Assembly: GCF_000424145.1 (NCBI RefSeq) | Contig: NZ_KE384138.1 | Coordinates: forward strand, 134,319 to 198,318 | Direction of reading: 5' to 3' | Length of the DNA: 64,000 nt | From: Butyrivibrio sp. AC2005 | GTDB lineage: Bacteria; Bacillota; Clostridia; Lachnospirales; Lachnospiraceae | Shown here: positions 17,201-26,453 of the stretch, piece by piece | How positions within the stretch are numbered: position 1 is the first letter of the stretch | Layout: each line of letters starts with the position of its first letter | Translations under genes and position numbers: made by a program | Notes under the pieces: generated by a model | What the model was told of the DNA's origin: nothing | The model's database searches: none | What the model saw: only the letters and a program-made list of their open reading frames with translations

Positions 17201-18241
17201 TTAGGTATTTTCCCCCTCAGAAATATGCCTTCTGCGGAGCTGGCCGCAGGCACCGTCTATATCACGGCCCATTTCTCTTCGGACAGTTGCATTGATGTGA
17301 CGCTTCTCAAGTTTTTTCTTGAAAGCCTGTACTCTCTCAGAGGTACTCTCAACAAAATCCCTCTCCTTAATCGGATTAACAGGTATAAGGTTTACAACGC
17401 AGTTAAGGCTTCCGAGAATATCTGCCAGCTCATCTGCGTCCTCATCCGTGTCGTTAACGCCGCCCACAAGGGAATACTCGAAGGTAAGCTGTCTTCCTGT
17501 CTTATCAAAATAATATCTGCAGGCATCAAGGAGTTCTTCAATAGAATACTTGTTGGCAATGGGCATAAGCTCCTGCCTCTTCTCCTGATTGGAAGCATGC
17601 AATGATATTGCCAGGTTTATCTGAAGCTTTTCATCTGCGAGGCGCTTCATGTTCGGCACTATTCCGCAGGTTGATATCGTAAGATTTCTCTGTCCGAGAT
17701 TTAGGCCGTTTTCATCTGTGAGAAGCTTTACAAACTTAAGGATGTTGTCATAGTTGTCCAGCGGCTCTCCGCTACCCATTACTACAACTCTCGATATCTT
17801 CTCTCCGGTGTCGCGGGTTATGGCGTATATCTGATCCAGAATCTCCGAGGGCTCAAGATTTCTCTCCACTCCGTCGATGGTCGATGCACAGAATCTGCAT
17901 CCCATGCGGCACCCGACCTGAGAGGATACGCACACGCTGTTACCGAAACGATATTTCATGAAAACACTCTCAATGAGGTTTCCATCGGCGAGCTCAAAGA
18001 GATATTTCCTTGTCCCGTCCAGCTTTGATTCCTGAACTCTTACGATTTTAAGAGACACGTAGTCACACTCTGATCCCAGTTTTTCCCTGAGATTTTTAGA
18101 GAGGTTTGTCATCTCATCAAAGCTTCGTGCCTGCTTTTTATGCATCCAATCATAAAGCTGCCCGGCTCTAAAGCCGGGCTCCCCCATATCTTTTATCAGT
18201 TCTGTTAATTCTTCTTTTGTAAGTGATTTAATATCTGTCAT
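17201..18241 (-). CDS. rlmN: 23S rRNA (adenine-2503-C2)/tRNA methyltransferase RlmN
   Basis: 346 aa. Radical-SAM methylase of 23S rRNA A2503 and A37 of some tRNAs. The iron-sulfur ligands C111, C115 and C118 lie in GCRMGCRFC, and the C-terminal catalytic Cys C332 in DIDGACGQLRR. Starts 10 bases after the rsmB stop, so it is the last gene of fmt-yugP-rsmB-rlmN. In many Clostridia a PP2C phosphatase and PASTA kinase follow; here the next gene is degV instead. Confidence 0.96.
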   Translation of the reverse strand: MTDIKSLTKEELTELIKDMGEPGFRAGQLYDWMHKKQARSFDEMTNLSKNLREKLGSECDYVSLKIVRVQESKLDGTRKYLFELADGNLIESVFMKYRFGNSVCVSSQVGCRMGCRFCASTIDGVERNLEPSEILDQIYAITRDTGEKISRVVVMGSGEPLDNYDNILKFVKLLTDENGLNLGQRNLTISTCGIVPNMKRLADEKLQINLAISLHASNQEKRQELMPIANKYSIEELLDACRYYFDKTGRQLTFEYSLVGGVNDTDEDADELADILGSLNCVVNLIPVNPIKERDFVESTSERVQAFKKKLEKRHINATVRREMGRDIDGACGQLRRRHISEGENT

Positions 18242-18251
18242 CCGTTTTTTC

Positions 18252-19637
18252 CTACAGTACTTTTCGTTTAAACTTTGCTATGAAAAAGCCGTCCGTCCCG
18301 TATTCTCCGGGAATAATACGAACATAACCGGCTCCTGCTGTCTGGATTTCCTTCATTTTACCCGGAAGTCTGTCCTCAATATCTACTGCGAAAAATGGAA
18401 GGTTCTCAAGTATCCACCTATAATTATCCTCATTTTCCTGTGTTGTGAGTGTACAGGTGCTGTAGATGAGTGTTCCACCGGGTTTTACGTAATTCCAGAC
18501 ACTGCTTAATATGTTTCTCTGAGTCTTCTGAAGCTCAAGCACAGCAGTCATGTCCGTGTTCATCTTGATATCAGGTTTTCTTCCGATTACACCAAGCCCG
18601 GAGCAGGGAAGATCACAGTATAGCACATCAGCCTTGCCCTCAAGTGACTTGTCATGCTTCTCAGCATCATAATCCTCAACCACTACATTTTTATAACCCA
18701 TTCTTTCTACGTTTTCACGTATTAAAATGCACTTATTTTCAGATATATCCCTTGATATTACTTTGCCTGTATCCTTCAATACATCAGCAGCATGAAGGCT
18801 TTTTCCTCCCGGAGCGGCACATACATCTATTACCGTATCCCCCTTACGAAGAGCGGCAATCTCAGTGACAAGCATAGAGCTTATATCCTGAACCATGAAA
18901 GCGCCTTCCTCAAATCCCGGAAGGTATCTGATGTTGTCGGTATGATACAAATCCATCGCATATTGAAGCAGCGAACTGGGTCTCATTTCTATATGACCAT
19001 TATTTGCATTTTTCATTTTTGCAAGTATAGGCCTAAGCTCATCCGCAGTAAACCTACTGCTGAATCGCACTGTTATCGGTCTTGTCTTTAAGAAAAAAGC
19101 AAAGATTTCGGTAGTTTTTTTGAAACCGAATTCATCAAGGAACAGCTTTGCGATCCACTCAGGCTGTGAATATTTGACGGAAAGATATTTGATTCTCGAT
19201 TCTACTGATTCGCCGGGATCAGGCCATGCTATCTCATCTTTTTTTCTTGAAACATTTCTCAAAACCGCATTAACAAAACCCTTAAGGCCAATAAAATGTA
19301 GCTTCTGAGTCAGTTTAACAGCTTCATTTACCGCTGCCGAATCCGGCACGGAATCCATGTACAGTATCTGGTAAACGCCCATTCTCAGAATATATAATAT
19401 GGGTTTTGCCATCTTTTTAATCGGAGTCTTTGAAAACTGGCTGATGACATAGTCAAGTGTTATCTGACGCTCAATGACGCCTCCCGCCAGATATTTTATG
19501 AACGATTTCTGCTTTGCTTCGAGATAATCATACTTATTTAGCGCAAGCTTAATCACCGACTTGTGATAGGAGTCACTTTTTCCCATCTCAGCCAGAATAT
19601 CATAAGCTATACGCCTTTCATTGATTTCCCCAGCCAT
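18252..19637 (-). CDS. rsmB: 16S rRNA m5C967 methyltransferase RsmB
   Basis: 461 aa. N-terminal NusB-like helical RNA-binding domain (residues 1-140), then the SAM-dependent RsmB/Sun methylase. Motifs: SAM loop VCAAPGGKSLHAADVL, the PCSGLG motif with a catalytic Cys, and STCTLTTQENE with the second Cys. AGGAGGTAAG ribosome site; one base separates it from the upstream peptidase gene, so co-translated. Confidence 0.95.
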   Translation of the reverse strand: MAGEINERRIAYDILAEMGKSDSYHKSVIKLALNKYDYLEAKQKSFIKYLAGGVIERQITLDYVISQFSKTPIKKMAKPILYILRMGVYQILYMDSVPDSAAVNEAVKLTQKLHFIGLKGFVNAVLRNVSRKKDEIAWPDPGESVESRIKYLSVKYSQPEWIAKLFLDEFGFKKTTEIFAFFLKTRPITVRFSSRFTADELRPILAKMKNANNGHIEMRPSSLLQYAMDLYHTDNIRYLPGFEEGAFMVQDISSMLVTEIAALRKGDTVIDVCAAPGGKSLHAADVLKDTGKVISRDISENKCILIRENVERMGYKNVVVEDYDAEKHDKSLEGKADVLYCDLPCSGLGVIGRKPDIKMNTDMTAVLELQKTQRNILSSVWNYVKPGGTLIYSTCTLTTQENEDNYRWILENLPFFAVDIEDRLPGKMKEIQTAGAGYVRIIPGEYGTDGFFIAKFKRKVL

Positions 19638-19638
19638 C

Positions 19639-20352
19639 TTACCTCCTATTGCTTCTATTGCCGTTTACAATTAAAACAAGACGAAGAAGCTGTAAAATAG
19701 ATGAAGCAGCTGCTGCCACATAAGTAAGAGCAGCCGCAGTAAGTACTTTTCTTGCCTGAGCATTCTCATCATGAGCGAGAATCCCATACTCTTCCAGCAT
19801 TACAAGCGCTCTGTGTGAAGCATCAAACTCCACAGGAAGCGTCACAAGCTGAAATGCCACAGCAATGGAAAACACCCAGATACCAATCTTTGCAAGGGGT
19901 GTCATTCCGATGATAAGTCCAAGAATTATTATCGGAAGCCCAATCTTGGATCCGATATTAGCTGCAGGTACAAGCGCAGATCTGATTTTAATCGGGACAT
20001 AGCCTGTATGGTGCTGCATTACATGGCCGCACTCATGAGCTGCAACTCCAATCGCAGCAACACTTGTTGAGCCATAGGTACTGTCTGAGAGATTTACTGT
20101 GTTGTTCCTTGGGTCAAAGTGATCTGAAAGGTCTCCCGGCACATGAACCACTGCTACGTCATTTATTCCGTTTCTTCTAAGTATTTCAGTAGCAACCTGT
20201 GCTCCTGTCATACCTGACATGCTTCTTACTCTTGCATATTTGCTGTAGGTTGACCTCACCATTGCACTGGCAAGCATGCAAAGAACTGCACCAATCAAAA
20301 CCAGTACATACGTGTAGTCAAACATCATTCCCCCATATCCATATCTGTACAT
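19639..20352 (-). CDS. YugP-type zinc metallopeptidase, membrane-bound
   Basis: 237 aa. One N-terminal membrane segment (YVLVLIGAVLCMLASAMV), the zinc-binding HECGH at residues 106-110 (AAHECGHVMQHH), and two or more further membrane segments in the C-terminal half. Family of uncharacterised integral membrane Zn peptidases, regularly encoded between fmt and rsmB in Firmicutes as here. Ribosome site GGAGGAGACAAT. Confidence 0.9.
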   Translation of the reverse strand: MYRYGYGGMMFDYTYVLVLIGAVLCMLASAMVRSTYSKYARVRSMSGMTGAQVATEILRRNGINDVAVVHVPGDLSDHFDPRNNTVNLSDSTYGSTSVAAIGVAAHECGHVMQHHTGYVPIKIRSALVPAANIGSKIGLPIIILGLIIGMTPLAKIGIWVFSIAVAFQLVTLPVEFDASHRALVMLEEYGILAHDENAQARKVLTAAALTYVAAAASSILQLLRLVLIVNGNRSNRR

Positions 20353-20410
20353 TATTGTCTCCTCCTAATATTTTAGTCCGAGCACAATGTCTGCTCCGTC
20401 TTTTTTTCAT

Positions 20411-20544
20411 AATATATATAATATTTGCTCGTATTAAACCAAGCACTCCGATAAGCCCTAAGCATAAATCGTTTCGAGCAGAGGCTCTCACGATTTACAG
20501 GTCTTATCTCCGTGGTTTAAATCTCGCAAAGTATTATATATATT
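20411..20544. repeat. 134-bp imperfect inverted repeat between fmt and the YugP gene
   Basis: Two arms of about 55-60 bases (20411-20472 and 20490-20544) are imperfect reverse complements: both carry AATATATATAATA at the outside, TTAAACCA, GATAAG and AAATCGT towards the centre. The apical loop itself contains GAGC-AGAG-GCTC. It would fold into one long, bulged stem in the fmt-yugP message or as cruciform DNA. MITE-like in shape, but no second copy is seen in this window. Confidence 0.75.
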
Positions 20545-20645
20545 ACTTCACAAAGCCGGATCACCCCCTGTGCTCTCATTCAAAGCTTTAATTTCAGTAG
20601 TTCCATTTAGTATTTGTATCCTGTTTAACATAGTGGATTAGGATA

Positions 20646-21575
20646 TCATTCAAGGATATCTCCCACATTCAAGGTATAGCCCAAAAGAAAATCCTTCACA
20701 TACATGCGTTTCTTGCCTTCAAGCTGAAGTTCAAGGATTTCGAGCTGGCCGTTACCGGTGTTGACCGTGAAAGTATCTTTATTCACAGTGGCTATTGATC
20801 CCGGAGTTCCATCCGCGTTTTTCTTTAGAACTTTTGCGGTCCAGATTTTCAGCATTTTGCCGTTAAGTCTGGTGTATGCACTTGGCCAGGGATTCATGCC
20901 TCTTACAAGGAATGAAATCTTCTCAGCGGAATCATTCCAGTTAATCTGTCCCATATCCTTGCTGATCTTGCCACACTTTGTAGCCTCAGCATCGTTCTGA
21001 GGAATTGGTGTAAGTTCGCTATTTTCAATCCTAGGAAGTGCCTCTACTATGAGGTCTGCTCCCAGATACATAAGCTTATCAAAAAGAGTTCCCGCGGTAT
21101 CGTCATCCTCTATGGGAATTTCCTTAGTTATAAGGATGTCACCTGTGTCCATTCCGGCATTCATCTGCATTATGGTTACGCCTGTAGTCTTGTCCCCATT
21201 AAGGATGCACATCTGAATAGGTGCCGCTCCTCTGTACCTGGGTAAAAGTGAAGCATGAATATTAACACAGCCGAACCTTGGTATATCAAGCACTTCCTGT
21301 GAGAGTATCTGTCCGAATGCTGCCACAACAAATATATCTGCATTTAGAGCCTTAAGCTCCTCAACAACCTCTGCCTCTCTTATCTTCTTAGGCTGCATGA
21401 TCTTTAGTCCATGCTTTAATGCACATTCTTTAACAGGTGACGGAACAGGCTGATTGCTCCTCCCTTTTGGTTTATCAGGCTGAGTCACAACTGCCACAAT
21501 CTCATGACCTGCTTCTATCATCTTTTCAAGCGGTGGTACGGAAAAATCCGGAGTACCCATGTAAACTATTTTCAT
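20646..21575 (-). CDS. fmt: methionyl-tRNA formyltransferase
   Basis: 309 aa. Formylates the initiator Met-tRNA using 10-formyl-tetrahydrofolate. Starts KIVYMGTPDFSVPPLEKM; the folate and catalytic site reads CVNIHASLLPRYRGAAPIQ (Asn, His), with the Asp in MDTGDIL further on. C-terminal OB-like domain intact. In most Firmicutes it directly follows def and priA; here those lie 11 kb away, so the cluster has been split. AAGGAG precedes the ATG by an unusually long 14 bases. Confidence 0.96.
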   Translation of the reverse strand: MKIVYMGTPDFSVPPLEKMIEAGHEIVAVVTQPDKPKGRSNQPVPSPVKECALKHGLKIMQPKKIREAEVVEELKALNADIFVVAAFGQILSQEVLDIPRFGCVNIHASLLPRYRGAAPIQMCILNGDKTTGVTIMQMNAGMDTGDILITKEIPIEDDDTAGTLFDKLMYLGADLIVEALPRIENSELTPIPQNDAEATKCGKISKDMGQINWNDSAEKISFLVRGMNPWPSAYTRLNGKMLKIWTAKVLKKNADGTPGSIATVNKDTFTVNTGNGQLEILELQLEGKKRMYVKDFLLGYTLNVGDILE

Positions 21576-21660
21576 ACTTATAGTTTTTCTCCTTAATATG
21601 TATTATCGTTCTTAATTGTACTACATACGGAAAAATAATGGGATACCTATGTGATCTTCC

Positions 21661-22875
21661 CTATTTTTTTGCTTCCGGTTCATCTTCCTTTACTTCCTGC
21701 TTTTGAGGAAGGTATTCGGTAATCTCATGTTTTTCCAGCATATAATAAACCAAACGTCTGATAAGATCATATATAACAGCAAATACGGGAACACCTACAA
21801 GAATTCCCACAATTCCCATCAGGCCTCCAAAGAGCGTGATTGCAAAAAGTACCCAGAACCCGGATAATCCTACGCTACCCGAAAGGAGCATCGGACCTAA
21901 AACATTGCCGTCAACTGTCTGAAGTACTACCACAAATATAATAAATATCAGACAGCACAAGGGGGAATCCATCAAAATAATAAGAGCCGAGGGTATCGCT
22001 CCGATAAAAGGGCCAAAGAAAGGAATTATGTTCGTTACGCCGATAAGAACAGCTATCAGGACTGCATTTTTCATTCCCAGGGTAAGCTGAAGAATAAGAC
22101 AGAAAACATAGCATATAAGCCCGACAACTGCACTGTCTAAAATCTTACCACCAAAGAAGCCTACGAAAGTCTTGTCTATAAAACAGATTTCATCCAATAC
22201 CTTCTCTGCTGTTTTTCTTTTAAAAATAGAGTATATGATCATCTTTCCCTGTCTTGCAAAGGTAGTCTTACCTAACAGAAGATAAATGCAGATGATCACT
22301 CCCAGGAAAATATTATAGAACACACTGAAAACTGAGCTAAAAGCACCTGCTACGCCTCCCATAAGTCCGCCAAGCTCCGGAAGCACCTTATCCGTCAGCC
22401 ATTCAACGCCTGTATTCTTTAATGCATCTATTCCCTGATAGATATAATTGCCAATAACCGCATTGTCAGCAGCAAACTTTCTAACAGTCTTCTCCAGTTT
22501 TGCCGTTGCAGCAGGGATTTCATTTATTATTGAAGCAATGCTGTTTACAAGAGCAGGAATTACCATATCCAACAAAATCATTATTACTAATATGGCGATA
22601 ATCAAAACAAGTACAACAGAAAGCCCTCCTGCCAGGCTCTCCTTCTTACCCTTAAGTAGTTTTTTCATTTTTCCTTCAATCCAGTTGTATGGTGTTTTAA
22701 GTAAATAGGCCATTACACCACCATAGATAAAGGCTTTCAAAGTGGAAATCAATTTTGAAAAGGCTCCTGTAATTCCATCAAACCTTAGCAAAATAAAATA
22801 TGCAATTACTGTCAGAGTTAGCCCGACAAACAACGGTATTGCAAACTTAAGTGATTTTTTCCAGGATTCCCTCAT
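21661..22875 (-). CDS. AI-2E family (PerM/TqsA-type) transporter
   Basis: 404 aa, about eight membrane segments in the typical arrangement: two or three N-terminal segments, a long amphipathic region around a central segment, then a C-terminal cluster with GVTNIIPFFGPFIGAIPSALI and GLMGIVGILVGVPVFAVIYDLIRR. Members export autoinducer-2 or act as cation/proton antiporters, and the substrate here is unknown. The C-terminus is charged. GAGGTAAAAAA ribosome site. Confidence 0.9.
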   Translation of the reverse strand: MRESWKKSLKFAIPLFVGLTLTVIAYFILLRFDGITGAFSKLISTLKAFIYGGVMAYLLKTPYNWIEGKMKKLLKGKKESLAGGLSVVLVLIIAILVIMILLDMVIPALVNSIASIINEIPAATAKLEKTVRKFAADNAVIGNYIYQGIDALKNTGVEWLTDKVLPELGGLMGGVAGAFSSVFSVFYNIFLGVIICIYLLLGKTTFARQGKMIIYSIFKRKTAEKVLDEICFIDKTFVGFFGGKILDSAVVGLICYVFCLILQLTLGMKNAVLIAVLIGVTNIIPFFGPFIGAIPSALIILMDSPLCCLIFIIFVVVLQTVDGNVLGPMLLSGSVGLSGFWVLFAITLFGGLMGIVGILVGVPVFAVIYDLIRRLVYYMLEKHEITEYLPQKQEVKEDEPEAKK

Positions 22876-22893
22876 TTTTTTACCTCATTGTTT

Positions 22894-22934
22894 TATAAAA
22901 AGGGCTTTTACCCTATTCTCAGAGTAAATGCCCC
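22894..22934 (-). terminator. intrinsic terminator after the HTH-coiled-coil gene
   Basis: On the minus strand GGGCATTTACTCT pairs with AGGGTAAAAGCCC (one mismatch) across GAGAAT, then TTTTTAT. Confidence 0.7.
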
Positions 22935-22954
22935 TTAACTATCAATTTCGTTCG

Positions 22955-23458
22955 CTATAATTCTCTCACATAAAAACCAAAGAAGGTTCTATGGTATCTT
23001 GCCAGTTCCTCGTTTGCCTCAATCAAATCCTTCTGTGATTCTATCAGTGCATCGTGGGACTGTCTGATCTCAGCCTGAACTCTCTCAAACTGCTCGTGTT
23101 CCTTATCCGCAAGTAAAAGTAGTGTATCCGTTCTAGCCAGATTCTCCTGAAGAGATGCATTCTGCCTGGTCAGGTCCTGAAGCTGTTTCTGTAATAGTAT
23201 GACTGCATCCTTAAGCTCTTCATTTTCCTCCTGGACACGTTCAAGTTCATGCTTTAGACCATCGTTGTCAGATTGCATAACTATAATCTTTTTTAATCTG
23301 TGCTTATCAAAAAAATCACATGCGTAGTCGTCAATAACTCTGTGATGATCTTTTATTTCTACATGACCTTCCAATTCTTTTTCATATTTTTTTGCCTGCG
23401 CCCTTACAGTCTCATAACTGATTGACCTGCTATCGGCGTATTCCTTTAATGTCATCAT
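22955..23458 (-). CDS. HTH and coiled-coil protein of unknown function
   Basis: 167 aa. Residues 2-60 look like a MerR/KfrA-style DNA-recognition domain (TLKEYADSRSISYETVRAQ, with a possible wing at HHRVIDDYACDFF). Residues 65-155 are an unbroken coiled coil (ELERVQEENEELKDAVILL and on), ending YHRTFFGFYVREL. Such architecture occurs in dimeric DNA-binding proteins. No partner gene adjoins; own terminator, so monocistronic. No named family recognised. Confidence 0.65.
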   Translation of the reverse strand: MMTLKEYADSRSISYETVRAQAKKYEKELEGHVEIKDHHRVIDDYACDFFDKHRLKKIIVMQSDNDGLKHELERVQEENEELKDAVILLQKQLQDLTRQNASLQENLARTDTLLLLADKEHEQFERVQAEIRQSHDALIESQKDLIEANEELARYHRTFFGFYVREL

Positions 23459-23683
23459 GATTATAGCTCTCCCAAACGATCAGGCACTAAAATCCTGTTT
23501 CACTCATAAGATATAATAGTTCCTTCAAGAATAATTATAATTTTGACTTGACGATATCGCACATAAATTTTTCCTAAAAAAAGATGGAATAACTTATAAC
23601 TCAAACCTGTTTCAATGACTTTATCCCATTCTTATGCTATTATCTTTTAATAAAAATATGAAAAAAGTCAGGGGAACTATATT

Positions 23684-24358
23684 ATGAAGAAGAATGTATT
23701 TTTACCAGCTGCGGTATTCTTATCCGTAGCATGCTTATCAGGCTGTGCCAAGCCGTCATTTCTGACAAAACTCACAGCAGACGAATCCTACCTCGATTAT
23801 GAATTCAGGCGCGGAACAGAAGAAGAAGCTGATGCAGGTAAATTCATGGGCGGACAGATCTGTCACATAAATGAAAATATGCTCAGCAGTGATCTTTATG
23901 CTCTTACCTATGGACAGCTTAAGACTCTCTTTGGCGAAGCGGATTATGAAACCGAAGACCTGGAGAATATGTACGACTACTATGTTGTCGCAACTGATAA
24001 AGATGGTAATGAATCATTTATCTACGCATACTGCGGCCCCTCAGGTCCTGCAATCGGCGGCGATAGTCTCGATGAAAATTCAGTCAAGGCTGCAAAGGCA
24101 CTCGCGGAAAAAATAAAGACCATGGAGCCTACCGATTACGATTACACGGGCTACTATTATGACTTTGGCCTTACCGTAAACATGGGTGTAAAGGATGGCA
24201 AACCCTACAGTAGTGAAAGCGGCGGTGACGATGAATTCGGAGATCTGGGTGATTTGAGTGATTCGGAAGACTATGGCGATTATCTTGAAGATGTCATGAA
24301 AGAAGTCGGGGATGATACCACCTCCTCCGGTTCTGTCTCTGCTATAGATCCGGATTAA
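23684..24358 (+). CDS. lipoprotein of unknown function
   Basis: 224 aa. Signal peptide with lipobox LSGC (Cys21). The mature part is acidic (D/E/Y-rich) and ends in a very acidic tail (DDEFGDLGDLSDSEDYGDY). No domain recognised. AGGGGAAC ribosome site. One of few plus-strand genes; it converges with nadE across a shared bidirectional terminator. Confidence 0.7.
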   Translation: MKKNVFLPAAVFLSVACLSGCAKPSFLTKLTADESYLDYEFRRGTEEEADAGKFMGGQICHINENMLSSDLYALTYGQLKTLFGEADYETEDLENMYDYYVVATDKDGNESFIYAYCGPSGPAIGGDSLDENSVKAAKALAEKIKTMEPTDYDYTGYYYDFGLTVNMGVKDGKPYSSESGGDDEFGDLGDLSDSEDYGDYLEDVMKEVGDDTTSSGSVSAIDPD

Positions 24359-24360
24359 AT

Positions 24361-24402
24361 AAAAATCGTCCATGATTATGAAGGTCATGGGCGATTTTCT
24401 TT
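24361..24402. terminator. bidirectional terminator between the lipoprotein gene and nadE
   Basis: AAAATCGTCCATGA (24362-24375) pairs with TCATGGGCGATTTT (24385-24398), a 14-bp stem with one G-U pair; T-rich on both strands. It ends both the plus-strand lipoprotein and the minus-strand NAD operon. Confidence 0.85.
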
Positions 24403-24411
24403 GGAATTATT

Positions 24412-25176
24412 TCATCTTGCAAATGAAGGAATTGTCTTCAGCTTGTGCAGATTGGCTGCATGCTTTCTGTCAATCGTTGCAGCAAGCTTCTCATCAACAG
24501 GGCATTCTCCGTTTCTGCCCTCATCAATCCATTTAATATAGCTGTCCAGCTGAGCATAGGTAAATCCGAGATTATCCTCATCGGTTTTTCCACAAAGGCC
24601 ATCACTTGGTGTCTTATGAACCAGCTCTGTGGGCATTCCAATGTAGTCACCAATCTCCTTCACTTCGCAGACAAGTAAGTCCTGAAGCACGGAAATATCT
24701 CCTGCTGCATCGCCGTATTTTGTTGAATACCCTACATAATCCTCAGAGCGGTTGCAGGTATTAACTACAAATGCCGTGCTCTTCTGCCCCTGTGCCACAG
24801 CGTAAAGCGTTGCCATTCTAAGACGGGGAGGAAGATTTGTAAGGAGCTGCGGTGTAATCTCAAGCTCTGAATTTGCTTCATAGGTCTCTTTTGCAGCATT
24901 AAAAATCTTCTCAATATTTATGATCATATTTCTGATGTCCAAAAAATCACACACCTTTTGTGAATCATCTATATCGCTCTGAACCCCGTTTGGCATCATT
25001 ACGCCAAGAACTCTTTCCTTTCCAAGCGCTTTTACCAGAAGTCCTGCAGCAATGGTGGAGTCCTTTCCACCTGAGATACCTATTACAGCTATGGAATCCT
25101 TTGAAAAGCCATCAAAGAAATTCCTTAAATAGGCAACATTTTTTTCTACAACTTCCTGAACATTAAATCCAAGCAT
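24412..25176 (-). CDS. nadE: NH3-dependent NAD+ synthetase
   Basis: 254 aa, the short ammonia-using form without a glutaminase domain. Adenylates and amidates nicotinate adenine dinucleotide to NAD+. ATP pyrophosphatase loop SGGKDS at residues 35-40; CNRSEDYVGYSTKYGD and KTPSDGL further on are family signatures. Last gene of the nrtR-pncA-pncB-nadE operon, 19 bases after pncB. GAGGAAATAAT ribosome site. Confidence 0.96.
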   Translation of the reverse strand: MLGFNVQEVVEKNVAYLRNFFDGFSKDSIAVIGISGGKDSTIAAGLLVKALGKERVLGVMMPNGVQSDIDDSQKVCDFLDIRNMIINIEKIFNAAKETYEANSELEITPQLLTNLPPRLRMATLYAVAQGQKSTAFVVNTCNRSEDYVGYSTKYGDAAGDISVLQDLLVCEVKEIGDYIGMPTELVHKTPSDGLCGKTDEDNLGFTYAQLDSYIKWIDEGRNGECPVDEKLAATIDRKHAANLHKLKTIPSFAR

Positions 25177-25195
25177 ATTATTTCCTCGCTTTCCT

Positions 25196-26404
25196 TTATT
25201 CGTGGTCCAGTCTCCATTTTAAGGTTCTCTGAAGATATTCCACATACTCTTCATCCTTGCACATTCCCTTGCCGGGAGTATCACTGATTTTGGCTACCGG
25301 ATGACCGTTACACTCTGTTGTCTTCATTACAATGTTAAGAGCCGGAACTTTGGTATCGTTACTGATGTATGTTCCGATACCGAAGGCTACCTTGATTCTG
25401 TTATTGAAATGATAGAAAAGATTTGATGCTCTGTCAAAATCAAGACTATCTGAGAAGAGGAGTGTCTTTGTCTTAGGGTCAATGCCAAGGCTTTCGTAGT
25501 GCTTTATCATCTTCTCACCCCATTCGTAGGGATCACCTGAATCATGACGGACACCATTGAACATTGTCGCAAAGGTAAGCTGGAAGTCCTTTAAGAAAAT
25601 GTCTGTTGTAACAGTATCAGTAAGCGCAATACCATTAAGAACAGAGTATTCTCTGATCCAGAAATTCAGCGCATACCAGTTGGAATAAGCTGCGTTGTGC
25701 TTCTTATCTCCCTGTCCCACGCACATTATATACTCGTGAGCCATTGTTCCAACAGGAGTAAGTCCGAATTTTTTTGCCAGATAAACATTTGATGTTCCGA
25801 TAAAGTTTGAGCTTGAACGCTTTGATGCTTCTACAAGCTTTGAAACAGCAAGCTCCTGTGCCTCTGCTGAAAGTCTGCGTCTTAAACCAAACTCTGAAAA
25901 GGTTCCGAGATAAATAGTATTCTTGTTAATGCGCTTGCACTTTTCCTCAAGACGTTCCTTAAAGGATTCCATAAGCTCATCATAGTCATAGGCCATCTTG
26001 AAATATACTTCGTTAACAATAGCAAGAGTAGGAATCTCATACATAGAGGAGTTGAGCCAGGTTCCTCTCGCCTCTATTGAAAGGCCGCAATCAGCATTTT
26101 CCGTGATCTCAAAATCTTCGAATCTCGGATGCCAAAGTCTTAAGAAAGCGATATAGTCAGGCTTTAACCACTTAATGCCTCTAAGATATCCGAGCTCGTC
26201 CTCAGTGAAGGTAAGTGTGCAGTATGCTCTGATCTGCTCTCTTATCTCCTCCACCATCGCCTTTGTAAAATGAACGTCCTTATTTCTGCACTTGAAGGTC
26301 CAGGTAGTTGTATATGACGGGAACTGGTGGTACATAACCATTCCCATTGAAAATTTGTAAAGATCTGTCTCTAATAAGCTGTTAATAATCTGAGGTAATA
26401 TCAT
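25196..26404 (-). CDS. pncB: nicotinate phosphoribosyltransferase
   Basis: 402 aa. Joins nicotinate and phosphoribosyl pyrophosphate to give nicotinate mononucleotide. Begins LLETDLYKFSMGMVMYHQFP and has the phosphoribosyl-binding segment FNGVRHDSGDPYEWGEKM; the conserved catalytic His region is GTMAHEYIM. Belongs to the NAD salvage operon. AGGAGATTACAAAC ribosome site. Confidence 0.95.
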   Translation of the reverse strand: MILPQIINSLLETDLYKFSMGMVMYHQFPSYTTTWTFKCRNKDVHFTKAMVEEIREQIRAYCTLTFTEDELGYLRGIKWLKPDYIAFLRLWHPRFEDFEITENADCGLSIEARGTWLNSSMYEIPTLAIVNEVYFKMAYDYDELMESFKERLEEKCKRINKNTIYLGTFSEFGLRRRLSAEAQELAVSKLVEASKRSSSNFIGTSNVYLAKKFGLTPVGTMAHEYIMCVGQGDKKHNAAYSNWYALNFWIREYSVLNGIALTDTVTTDIFLKDFQLTFATMFNGVRHDSGDPYEWGEKMIKHYESLGIDPKTKTLLFSDSLDFDRASNLFYHFNNRIKVAFGIGTYISNDTKVPALNIVMKTTECNGHPVAKISDTPGKGMCKDEEYVEYLQRTLKWRLDHE

Positions 26405-26453
26405 GTTTGTAATCTCCTATTATGTTTTTCTTTTTATTTCAAAGCTCTTTTCC

